From NCBI GenBank assembly GCA_937910255.1, contig CALEOQ010000108.1:1-5462 (forward strand): DNA of 5,462 bases, read 5' to 3'. The position numbers were made by a program, and so were the translations under genes. Below, in pieces: positions 1 through 5,462 of the stretch; position 1 is the stretch's first letter, and each line of letters opens with the position of its first letter. Under the pieces are notes generated by a model, which was not told the origin of the DNA, did not search any database, and saw nothing but the letters and a program-made list of their open reading frames with translations. The stretch is from an uncultured Caulobacteraceae bacterium (GTDB lineage: Bacteria; Pseudomonadota; Alphaproteobacteria; Caulobacterales; Caulobacteraceae).

Positions 1-78
1 GGGAGGGGGGGGGCGGGGGCTGGGGGGGGCGTGGGGCGAACGGCGGGGGGCAGTAGAGGGGGGGCAGCCGGGTGGGGG
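1..78. other. Corrupted G-rich contig end (probable sequencing error)
   Basis: The first bases are dominated by G runs quite unlike the rest of the window. The minus-strand reading frame that enters from position 241 stays open but turns into a proline-rich string here, exactly where the P-loop protein family should continue with mixed helical sequence. Read outward (minus strand) the sequence drifts into C. The other contig end drifts the same way after an adapter, which suggests late-cycle base-call decay in reads that form both ends. The boundary is approximate. I would not interpret motifs, G-quadruplexes or protein sequence here. Confidence 0.72.
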
Positions 79-241
79 GCGGGCTGGCGAACGGGAAGAC
101 CGAGGTCACCGCGTCCAGGGCCAGGTGGTTGTGGAACAGGGGATAGTTGGTGAGGGCCGCCAGGGCCTTGGCCACCGTCAGCTTGCCGCAGGCCGGGGGT
201 CCGTAGATGAAGATCAGTTTCACGGGGTCCGCCTTCGTCAT
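2..241 (-). CDS. P-loop NTPase/kinase-like protein, 5' fragment (partial)
   Basis: This is the N-terminal part of a small nucleotide-binding protein, cut by the contig end. A hydrophobic first strand (KLIFIY, residues 8-13) leads into a Walker A loop GPPACGKLT (14-22, Lys20). A helix (VAKALAAL) and the segment LFHNHLALDAVTSVFPF (35-51) follow. This order matches a family of short shikimate- or gluconate-kinase-like P-loop proteins, usually annotated AAA family ATPase, of roughly 180 residues; the phosphate acceptor is generally not known. Codons below about position 79 are unreliable, so only some 54 residues can be trusted. An in-frame TAG lies seven codons upstream of the ATG at 241. That ATG has no clear ribosome site, whereas a GTG at 221-223 is preceded by AAGG at good spacing and gives VKLIFIYGPP, a typical family start; GTG may be the true start. 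The gene follows the receptor gene in the same direction, but a hairpin separates them. Confidence 0.66.
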   Translation of the reverse strand, partial: MTKADPVKLIFIYGPPACGKLTVAKALAALTNYPLFHNHLALDAVTSVFPFASPPPTRLPPLYCPPPFAPRPPQPPPPPS

Positions 242-267
242 CGTCGTCAGGCCAGCCTAGACGAAGA

Positions 268-295
268 CGGCCGGCGCAATCGCCTGCGCCGGCCG
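268..295 (-). terminator. Perfect 11-bp hairpin, probable terminator of the TonB receptor gene
   Basis: Positions 268-278 (CGGCCGGCGCA) pair perfectly with 285-295 around a six-base loop. It lies about 25 bases beyond the receptor stop codon, in the right place for an intrinsic terminator on the minus strand. The bases after it on that strand are only moderately T-rich (TCTTCGTCT), so termination may be imperfect or factor-assisted. The symmetry would also form a hairpin on the plus strand, but no plus-strand gene ends here. Confidence 0.62.
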
Positions 296-320
296 GTTCT
301 CGCCTCGGAACGTCGCAGGA

Positions 321-3137
321 TCAGAAGTTGGCGCGGACGCCGATCTTCCCGGTCCAGGAGTATTCCTCGTACTGCAGCAGGCGCTTGCCGTTCGGGCCGT
401 TCTGGTAGGCGACATAGGGCTCGTCGCCCAGGTTCACCAGTTCGGCCACGATCTGGAAGTTGGACGAGACCCGGTACTTGGCCGAGATGTCGTACTGCAG
501 GTGGTCTTCGACGTAGCGGTCGCTCTCGGCGTCGCCGCCCAACTCGTCCAGATACTTGTCGCGATAGGCTGCGGCCAGGCGCAGGCTGACCGGGCCTTTC
601 TCATAGCCGAGCGTCGCATTGTAGGTGTGCTGCGCCGAGGCGGGCAGGGGGATGGTGCGGCCCAGGACTTCGCCCTCGGCGTCCGTATAGGTGTAGTTGA
701 AGCCCACGAGCAGGCCGTCGAACGGACCCGGCAGGAAGCGCAGGGCCTGCTGGTAGTTGAACTCCGCGCCGGTGACCGTGGCCTCTTCGCCATTGATCGG
801 GATCACCGCCTCGTCATAGGCCACGCCCAGGAAGGACCCGTCCTCGAGCTCGGCGTTGACGATAAAGTCCTCGATCTTCTTGTGGAAGACGCCGGCCGAT
901 AGCACGGCCTCAGGCGCGAAATACCACTCGGCCGAGAGGTCGAGGTTCCAAGCCTTGTAGGGATCGAGGTCGGGATTGCCGAACTCGCCTGCCCGCTCGC
1001 CGGCGTCGTCCTGGCCGATCATGAAGCGCGGGGCGATCTGGCCGATGCCGGGGCGCACCACGCTGCGGAAGGCGCCGGCCCGGACCACGAAGTCGCTGGT
1101 GGCGTCCCAGCGCAGGGTCGCGGACGGCAGCCAGTCGGTGTATTCGCGGCTGAAGCTGCGCGGCGTCACGAAGACCGAATCCTCGGTGAGCACGACGCCG
1201 TTGTAGGCGCCGCCCTCCTCGACCTCTTCCACCAGGTTGCCACGCATCTCGTTCTTGGTCCGCTCGACGCGGACCCCGCCCACCAGGCGCACCGGGCCGC
1301 CGCGATAGCGGGCCAGCAGGTAGCCGGCGTCGATATCCTCATCCACGCCGAAGTCGGCCAGGGCCGATTCCAGGTCGGTGTCGAAGTCGTTGCGCTCGAA
1401 GCCCCCCTGCTGGCTGGTCCAGAAGCCGCGGAAGCCGCCCTTGCCTGGGACCGGATCGATGGTCGCCAGGTTGTAGTCCTGCGGGCCCAGGAAGTCGGCC
1501 AGGGTCAGGTCGCTGGAAAAGCCGTCATAGACGTCGAGCTGCAGGTCGTAGGTCTTTTCCCGGCGGCGGCTCTTGGCGCCGGCCTGGATCTCCAGCTCGC
1601 CGGCCTCGAGCACGAAGGCGCGGGCCACGTCGAACTTCAGCGTCACCTCTTCGTCCTCGGCCAGGCTGAGCGAGGTGCGCTCCAGCTTGTCGAATTCGAA
1701 CTCGGAGGGATCGAGGAAGTCGCCCAGGCCCTGGGTGATGGCATAGCCGGGCTTGGTCATGTCGCTGTAGTCGAAGGTCACGCCCAGCTCGCCGGCGCCG
1801 TCGAAGTCGCGGCTGAACTCGACGGGGTCGATGGAGCCGGATTCCTTCTCGCGGGCCTTCGACCAGGAGGCCGAGTAGTCGAAGGTCCAGGGGCCGGTCA
1901 GCGTCTTGCCGCCCACCGTGTAGGAGACGATGGACTGGGCCTCGAAGCGGTCCTTCAGGTCGCGGATCACCTTGATCTCGCCGTCGGCGGAATCGAATTC
2001 CGCCGTGGTCGCCGAGCCGCCGCTCGGATCCTCGTCCATCTCGAAGATCAGCCGGCGGCGATATTCCTGGTCCTCGAACTGGCTGTAGAGGCCCCGGGCA
2101 TAGAGGTCGGTGGTGTCGGTCAGGCGGAAGTCGACCGACAGCGAAGCGCCCTTGCGGGTGCGGTTCACGTCATAGTCGCGGTATTCCAGCGTCTTGGCCG
2201 AGACCACGCCGCCGGCCTCCTCCCAGTCGTCGGCCTCGACATTGTCGGTGGCGAACTGGCGCTCATAGAAGGACAGGCCGCCGGCGATCCCCAGCCGGTC
2301 GCCGAAGGTGCGCGAGAAGTCGGCCGAGACCTTGGGCGACCACTTGCCGGTGAGGTCGTTGTAGGAGCCCTCGGCGGTGAACCCCAGGAAGGGCTTCAGC
2401 CGGTCCAGCGCGCTGGTGGTGGTGATCTCGATGGAGGCGCCGATGGTGTCGCCGTCCATGTCGGGGGTGAGGGTCTTCTTGATCTCGATGGACTCGACCA
2501 GCTCGGCCGGCACCACATCCAGGGCCACGGAGCGGACGTCGGATTCCGGCGCCGGCACCCGGGCGCCGTTGATCGAGGCGGCGTTGAGGTTGGGGTCGAG
2601 ACCGCGGACGGCGATGAAGCGGCCCTCGCCCTGGTCGTTCAGGACATTGACGCCCGGCGCGCGGCGGACGGCCTCAGCGACGTTCTGGTCGGGGAACTGA
2701 CCCACGGCGTCGCGGGTCAGGACGCTCTCCACGCCCTCGGCCTGACGCTGGCGGGCGAGCGAGGAGTTGAGATTGCCCCGCTGGCCCACCACCAGCAGCT
2801 CGGCCACCGAGCCGTCGGCGGGCCGCACGACGATCTGCGCCTGGGCGCCGGGCTCGGCCACGGTCACCTGGGTGGTGGTGGTCTGGCCGCCGGAATAGGT
2901 GGTGCGCAGGGTGTAGGTCCCGGCCGGCACGTCGGCGAAGCGGAAGGCGCCGTTGGGGCCGGTTTCGGCCGAACGGTCCAGTTCGACGACGGTGACCAGG
3001 GCGCTCTGCAGGGTGCGCGCGCCGGAGGCGTCGCTCACCGTCCCGCTGAGCACCGCGGCCGAGGCCTGGCTGGCCGCCGCCAGGGCCAGAGCCGAAATTC
3101 CCGCCATCCACAGACGACGCCCGAACTTGTCGCGCAT
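321..3137 (-). CDS. TonB-dependent receptor (Xanthomonas/Caulobacter type)
   Basis: This outer-membrane receptor imports a large or scarce nutrient using energy passed from the inner membrane by TonB-ExbB-ExbD. The protein has 938 residues, normal for the family. Order: signal peptide 1-28 (FGRR, hydrophobic core, ASQASAA); a carboxypeptidase-regulatory-like beta domain about 30-105 (LSGTVSD, GAFRFADVPAGTYTL); a TonB-box-like ELLVVG near 113; a plug at about 140-245 (FPDQNVAEAVRRAPGV, RGLDPNLN, LVESIEIKK, DMDGDTIGASI); then a long barrel ending in phenylalanine. Barrel motifs YTDWLPSATLRW (from 666) and GNPDLDP (720-726) are typical of the TonB-Xanth-Caul subfamily (TIGR01782). The N-terminal extension is not a FecA-type signalling domain and no sigma/anti-sigma pair is adjacent. 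I chose the ATG at 3137 because GAGGGGG lies six bases before it; the ATG at 3152 overlaps that site and would add only MRGQT. No frameshift is seen. The substrate is unknown; the subfamily is often linked to carbohydrates and other organic polymers. Confidence 0.95.
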   Translation of the reverse strand: MRDKFGRRLWMAGISALALAAASQASAAVLSGTVSDASGARTLQSALVTVVELDRSAETGPNGAFRFADVPAGTYTLRTTYSGGQTTTTQVTVAEPGAQAQIVVRPADGSVAELLVVGQRGNLNSSLARQRQAEGVESVLTRDAVGQFPDQNVAEAVRRAPGVNVLNDQGEGRFIAVRGLDPNLNAASINGARVPAPESDVRSVALDVVPAELVESIEIKKTLTPDMDGDTIGASIEITTTSALDRLKPFLGFTAEGSYNDLTGKWSPKVSADFSRTFGDRLGIAGGLSFYERQFATDNVEADDWEEAGGVVSAKTLEYRDYDVNRTRKGASLSVDFRLTDTTDLYARGLYSQFEDQEYRRRLIFEMDEDPSGGSATTAEFDSADGEIKVIRDLKDRFEAQSIVSYTVGGKTLTGPWTFDYSASWSKAREKESGSIDPVEFSRDFDGAGELGVTFDYSDMTKPGYAITQGLGDFLDPSEFEFDKLERTSLSLAEDEEVTLKFDVARAFVLEAGELEIQAGAKSRRREKTYDLQLDVYDGFSSDLTLADFLGPQDYNLATIDPVPGKGGFRGFWTSQQGGFERNDFDTDLESALADFGVDEDIDAGYLLARYRGGPVRLVGGVRVERTKNEMRGNLVEEVEEGGAYNGVVLTEDSVFVTPRSFSREYTDWLPSATLRWDATSDFVVRAGAFRSVVRPGIGQIAPRFMIGQDDAGERAGEFGNPDLDPYKAWNLDLSAEWYFAPEAVLSAGVFHKKIEDFIVNAELEDGSFLGVAYDEAVIPINGEEATVTGAEFNYQQALRFLPGPFDGLLVGFNYTYTDAEGEVLGRTIPLPASAQHTYNATLGYEKGPVSLRLAAAYRDKYLDELGGDAESDRYVEDHLQYDISAKYRVSSNFQIVAELVNLGDEPYVAYQNGPNGKRLLQYEEYSWTGKIGVRANF

Positions 3138-3143
3138 GGTTTG

Positions 3144-3150
3144 CCCCCTC
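3144..3150 (-). promoter_or_regulatory. Ribosome binding site that decides the TonB receptor start
   Basis: On the minus strand GAGGGGG sits six bases before the ATG at 3137. The in-frame ATG at 3152 lies immediately before and into this element, so using it would leave no ribosome site of its own. This favours the shorter 938-residue product, whose signal peptide then begins properly with MRDKFGRR. Confidence 0.7.
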
Positions 3151-3153
3151 ATT

Positions 3154-3166
3154 GACGCATTGCGTC
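3154..3166. promoter_or_regulatory. Palindrome in the TonB receptor leader, possible operator
   Basis: GACGCA and TGCGTC are perfect six-base arms around a single T. The element lies 16 bases upstream of the chosen receptor start and just before its ribosome site. It could be a half-site pair for a dimeric regulator or, in RNA, a small stem of five pairs with a three-base loop next to the ribosome site. I do not recognise it as a named box. It is short enough to arise by chance in GC-rich DNA. Confidence 0.3.
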
Positions 3167-3227
3167 GGTTGTCGGGGCTTTGACCTAGAAGCGTGACACT
3201 GGCGGCAAGGGCGGGTGACGAATCGAT

Positions 3228-3255
3228 GACGGCCCAGGCGTGAACCTGGGCCGTC
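3228..3255 (-). terminator. Perfect 11-bp hairpin, probable terminator after the beta-barrel gene
   Basis: Positions 3228-3238 (GACGGCCCAGG) pair perfectly with 3245-3255 around a six-base loop. It lies about 53 bases after the stop codon of the upstream minus-strand beta-barrel gene and about 90 bases before the receptor start. This argues that the two genes are separate transcription units. The minus-strand bases after the stem (ATCGATTCGTC) form only a weak T tract. Stem and loop lengths are the same as for the hairpin at 268-295. Confidence 0.62.
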
Positions 3256-3272
3256 GGGTCGATCGATCAGGT

Positions 3273-3301
3273 CCTGGAGGCGGGCGGTTTCCGCGTCCAG
3301 G
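3273..3301 (-). other. Second, imperfect hairpin just after the beta-barrel stop codon
   Basis: CCTGGA at 3273-3278 can pair with TCCAGG at 3296-3301. An inner GCGG/CCGC stem (3284-3287 with 3291-3294) closes on a three-base loop. Unpaired bases lie on one side, so it is weaker than the neighbouring perfect stem. It starts about seven bases after the stop and may protect the mRNA 3' end or be incidental. Confidence 0.3.
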
Positions 3302-3308
3302 CGCCAGA

Positions 3309-4136
3309 TCAGAAGCGGTAGGCGGCGGTGAACCGCACGGAGTGGATGTTGAACTCGTCGCTGGTGCGCTGGAAGTCCGTGCCCGAACCGTTGGTCGAGG
3401 TGAACGGGCCGCCGGCCGGACCGCCCGCGGCGCGGACGGCGTAGTTGTCGTCGTCCAGGCGGGTGTAGAGGTATTCCAGGCCAAGGCTCACATCGTTGGT
3501 GATCTTGTGCTCGACGCCGCCGCCCAGCTGCCAGCCATGCGCCTTGTCGTCGTCCTCGGAGACGTCGGTGAAGGTGTTGGCGGTGTTGGTGGTGGAGAAG
3601 CTGTGCTGGATGTCGCCCATGGCGTAGCCGCCGGTGACATAGGGCAGGGTGGCGCCGACCGCATAGCCGATGCGGGCGCGGGCGGCGAGCAGGCCGTCCA
3701 GCTCACGGGCCATGGTGTAGGAGGCGGGCGTGGCGGAAAACGCGGTGACGCTGTCCTTCACATCGGTGCGGACGGCTTCGCCCACCACGCCGGCGACGAT
3801 ATTGCCGAATTGCCAGTCATAGCCGGCGCGGACGCCGAATTCCGGGCCGCCCTCGTCGCCGCCGCAGGCGCTGGCGCGGGTCGGGTTGTAGGTGCGGCCG
3901 TCGCAGAAGCCGGCGGCGAAGGCGTCGGTCCCAGAGCCGGTGCGCACGGTGTCGCCATAGGTCCCGTCGAGATTGGTGTCGAAGACGATGGATTCGTCGT
4001 CGTTCTCAGCCTGCCAGCCATAACCGGCGACACCGCCGATATAGGCGCCGGTCCAGTCGTTGGCGGTCTGGGCCTGGGCGGCGGACGCCGCGGTCAGGGC
4101 GCCGATGGCGGCGGCGGCGCAAAGCATGGTCTTCAT
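3309..4136 (-). CDS. Outer-membrane beta-barrel protein (OmpA-like barrel/Omp25-RopB type)
   Basis: A small barrel protein of 275 residues inserted in the outer membrane. A signal peptide of about 23 residues ends in AQAQ. The mature protein opens with WTGAYIGGVAGYGW (28-41), a typical first strand of the alphaproteobacterial porin-like OMP_b-brl family. Other recognisable strands are FGVRAGYDWQFGNIVAGVVGE (100-120, broken by a turn), LAARARIGYAVG (150-161), LPYVTGGYAMGD (164-175), HGWQLGGGVEHKI (200-212), VSLGLEYLYTRL (216-227) and the final VRFTAAYRF, which has the terminal phenylalanine used for barrel assembly. Strands 1 and 2 are joined by a long acidic loop (about 42-97) with DTNLDGTYGD and two cysteines (78 and 91). 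The start is supported by AAGGA eight bases upstream. Members serve structural, porin or surface roles; a specific function cannot be given. It is transcribed away from the esterase across a shared intergenic region and is separated from the receptor gene by hairpins. Confidence 0.9.
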   Translation of the reverse strand: MKTMLCAAAAIGALTAASAAQAQTANDWTGAYIGGVAGYGWQAENDDESIVFDTNLDGTYGDTVRTGSGTDAFAAGFCDGRTYNPTRASACGGDEGGPEFGVRAGYDWQFGNIVAGVVGEAVRTDVKDSVTAFSATPASYTMARELDGLLAARARIGYAVGATLPYVTGGYAMGDIQHSFSTTNTANTFTDVSEDDDKAHGWQLGGGVEHKITNDVSLGLEYLYTRLDDDNYAVRAAGGPAGGPFTSTNGSGTDFQRTSDEFNIHSVRFTAAYRF

Positions 4137-4221
4137 GACTGTAATCCTTGTCGTACTGCGAGAGCCCCCTCAGGCCTCGGATAGCAGCAACGTCCTCAGG
4201 CGGCCGGCGGATGCCCCGCGA

Positions 4222-4330
4222 CGGCGGTCAAGCTTCCGATGACGGACGATGTGTTGCCCTTGGGTCACAGGGGGTGTGTGCGGACGGCAGGCGGACGGCG
4301 GCGCGTCGCCAAACCTTGGCTTGACCGCCG
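4222..4330. repeat. Perfect 12-bp inverted repeat flanking 85 bases
   Basis: CGGCGGTCAAGC at 4222-4233 is the exact reverse complement of GCTTGACCGCCG at 4319-4330; the match does not extend on either side. The arms point outward toward the two divergent genes, and each contains TTGACC reading toward its own gene. The arm centres are about 97 bases apart, too far for a simple hairpin terminator but suited to paired regulator sites or DNA looping. The plus arm could double as a -35 element; the minus arm lacks a convincing -10 partner. Confidence 0.45.
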
Positions 4331-4350
4331 CAAGCGCCTCGGACTCTGCT
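4321..4350 (+). promoter_or_regulatory. Candidate promoter of the esterase gene (weak)
   Basis: TTGACC at 4321-4326 matches five of six bases of a housekeeping -35 box. At 18 bases spacing TCTGCT (4345-4350) is a poor -10. The predicted transcript would begin near 4357, leaving a short leader just large enough for the ribosome site at 4367-4375. The geometry is sensible but the -10 match is weak. Confidence 0.22.
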
Positions 4351-4378
4351 CTGGTCAGATAACAAAAGGGAGGGGACC

Positions 4379-5340
4379 ATGAAGCCCTGGATCAGCCTGA
4401 TCGCCGCGGCCTGTGGCCTGTTGGCGGCCACCACCGCCTCGGCCGCGCCGGCCACCATCCGTGTGGAATCCGGGACCCTGGCGGGCGAGGCCACCGACCG
4501 GGCGCGGGTGTTCCGCAACATCCCCTATGCCGCCCCGCCGGTGGGCGCCCTTCGCTGGGCGCCGCCCCAGGCGCCGGAGGCCTGGACCGGATCGCGGCCG
4601 GCGGTGGCGGCCGGCCCTTCCTGTCCCCAGCCCATGCGCGAGGACGGCGCCCCCAACCCCGGCGGCGCCAATGGGCCGATGAGCGAGGACTGCCTGCAGC
4701 TCAATGTCTTCGCCCCCCTGGCCAAGCCGGGCGCCCAGCCCGCCCCGGTCATGGTCTGGATCCATGGCGGCTCGCACCGCACCGGCGCCGGCTGGGTCTA
4801 TGACGGGCAGAACTTCGCCCGCGACGGCGTGGTGCTGGTGGCCATCAACTATCGCCTGGGGCCGCTGGGCTATTTCGCCCATCCGGCCCTCACCAAGGCG
4901 GCGGGCCCCAAGGCGCCGCTCGGCTCCTATGGGCTGATGGATCAGATCGCGGCGCTGAAATGGGTCCAGCGCAATATCGCCGCCTTCGGGGGCGACCCCA
5001 ACAATGTGACTTTGTTCGGGGAATCGGCCGGGGGCATGAGCACGCTCGCCCTGCTGGCTGCGCCGCAGGCCAAGGGGCTGTTCCACAAGGCCATCGTCCA
5101 GTCCGGCGGCGGCTGGTTCGAACCCGACAGCCTGAAGGCGCGGGAACAGGCCGGGGTCGCGGCGGCCGAAAAGCTTGGCCTGCCGGCCAAGACCACGGTC
5201 GCCCAACTGCGCGCCGTGCCCGTCGAGACGCTGATCAAGACCGTGGAGGCCGACTTCGGCCCCTTCCCCGATGGCCGGATCCTGCCGCGCACCGCCACCC
5301 AGGCCTTCGCGGCCGGCGCGGAGATCGACGTGCCGATGAT
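4379..5340 (+). CDS. Secreted type-B carboxylesterase, C-terminus missing
   Basis: A serine hydrolase that cleaves carboxylic esters, exported to the periplasm or beyond. The signal peptide is about residues 1-23 (ending ASAA). Family landmarks follow in order: FRNIPYAAPPVGALRW (45-60), EDCLQLNVF (103-111, with Cys82 and Cys105 placed for the usual first disulphide), the oxyanion-hole HGG (129-131), VAINYRLGPLGYF (154-166) and the nucleophile elbow GESAGG with Ser216. The stretch FGPFPDGRILP leads to VPM at 318-320, where genomic sequence ends. Complete relatives have about 500-550 residues, so roughly 40% is absent, including the catalytic acid (expected just after this point in a DEG-type motif) and the catalytic histidine. 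The apparent stop at 5360-5362 is in adapter DNA. A strong ribosome site AGGGAGGGG lies three bases before the ATG. The truncation is due to assembly, so it should not be called a pseudogene. The substrate is unknown; co-location with the TonB receptor hints at a nutrient role. A lipoprotein reading at Cys12 is unlikely. Confidence 0.9.
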
Positions 5341-5398
5341 AGATCGGCAGAGCGTCGTGTAGGGAAAGAGTGTAGATCTCGGTGGGCGCCGTATCATT
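5341..5398 (+). other. Illumina TruSeq universal adapter (reverse complement), contaminant
   Basis: From AGATCGG at 5341 to CATT at 5398 the sequence follows, base for base, the 58-base adapter read when a Read 2 runs through a short insert. There are two differences: C for A at 5348 and G for T at 5386. It includes the hallmark segments AGAGCGTCGTGTAGGGAAAG and GTGTAGATCTCGGTGG. It is not genomic and should be trimmed. Any protein frame entering it is chimeric. Confidence 0.97.
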
Positions 5399-5462
5399 AA
5401 AAAAAAAAACAGAACACTCCCACCCCTCTACCTCTCGCTCTCCACCGCACCCAACACCGCCC
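5399..5462. other. A run and C-rich noise after the adapter
   Basis: Eleven A residues (5399-5409) follow directly after the adapter end. The remaining 53 bases are C-rich, low-complexity calls with no coding character. This is what a sequencer typically reports after running off the end of the template. It is not a genomic poly-A tract or terminator. Confidence 0.9.

Larger units (their letters stand above)
4137..4378. promoter_or_regulatory. Divergent intergenic region between barrel protein and esterase
   Basis: These 242 bases must contain the promoters of two divergently transcribed genes. They hold a 12-bp inverted repeat (4222-4233 and 4319-4330) and a short direct repeat with an 11-base period (4280-4288 and 4291-4299). 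An eight-base repeat CCTCAGGC occurs at 4168-4175 and 4194-4201. Ribosome sites lie at 4145-4149 (minus) and 4367-4375 (plus). I see no credible small ORF or RNA gene. Confidence 0.6.

Noticed and set aside
1..78. G-quadruplex-forming region or G-rich repeat
   Set aside because: The G runs interrupt a recognisable protein frame at a contig end and mirror the noise at the other end, so base-call error is the simpler explanation.
125..589. Plus-strand open frame over the left end
   Set aside because: The arginine/serine-rich product has no family features and overlaps the P-loop gene, the terminator and the end of the receptor gene on the opposite strand.
3135..3152. ATG at 3152 as the start of the TonB receptor
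   Set aside because: It overlaps the only good ribosome site, which is correctly spaced for the ATG at 3137.
3240..4184. Long plus-strand open frame (314 codons) antisense to the beta-barrel gene
   Set aside because: Its glycine/alanine/valine-rich product has no recognisable domain, and it mirrors the codon bias of the real minus-strand gene with signal peptide and barrel motifs. Such antisense frames are expected in GC-rich DNA.
4379..4450. Esterase as a lipoprotein with lipid attached at Cys12
   Set aside because: The residues before Cys12 (AAA) are a poor lipobox, and a better signal peptidase I site (ASAA) follows near residue 23.
4355..5206. Long minus-strand open frame (283 codons) opposite the esterase
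   Set aside because: It is low-complexity, Gly/Arg-rich and domainless, and lies opposite a gene with clear esterase motifs. It is a GC-bias shadow.
4379..5362. Esterase as a naturally short 327-residue protein or a pseudogene
   Set aside because: The stop codon lies in adapter sequence and the frame is intact up to the last genomic base, so the gene is merely cut by the assembly.
5399..5409. Poly-A tract as a genomic feature or rho-independent terminator tail
   Set aside because: It directly follows the adapter end, where sequencers commonly report A after template run-off.

Overview
This window looks like a complete short contig from a shotgun assembly of a GC-rich alphaproteobacterium, most likely of the Caulobacterales (Caulobacter, Phenylobacterium or a relative). 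The reasons are the very GC-rich codon use, a large TonB-dependent receptor of the Xanthomonas/Caulobacter type, and an alphaproteobacterial outer-membrane beta-barrel protein beginning with a WTGAYIGG-type strand. The assignment rests on recognising families, not on a marker gene.

Layout: bases 1 to about 78 are corrupted, G-rich sequence. They overlie the interior of a truncated minus-strand gene for a small P-loop NTPase/kinase-like protein that starts at about 241. A perfect hairpin (268-295) separates it from an intact minus-strand TonB-dependent receptor (321-3137). Upstream of the receptor come a small palindrome (3154-3166), a second perfect hairpin (3228-3255), a weaker hairpin (3273-3301), and an intact minus-strand beta-barrel outer-membrane protein (3309-4136). 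A 242-base divergent intergenic region (4137-4378) holds a perfect 12-bp inverted repeat. A plus-strand secreted type-B carboxylesterase starts at 4379 and is cut at 5340.

From 5341 to 5398 the sequence is an Illumina adapter, followed by an A run and C-rich noise to the end. Genomic sequence is therefore trustworthy only from about 79 to 5340. The last residues and stop codon of the esterase frame are encoded by adapter, so they are not real.

The three main genes encode envelope or exported proteins: an active-transport receptor, a small outer-membrane barrel and an exported ester hydrolase. A plausible inference is that the esterase releases or trims a substrate that the receptor imports. 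However, the genes are not one operon and the substrate cannot be read from the sequence. I found no RNA gene, CRISPR array, mobile element or clearly new system. The most decisive observation is the artefactual nature of both ends; the most interesting biological one is the inverted repeat between the divergent genes.
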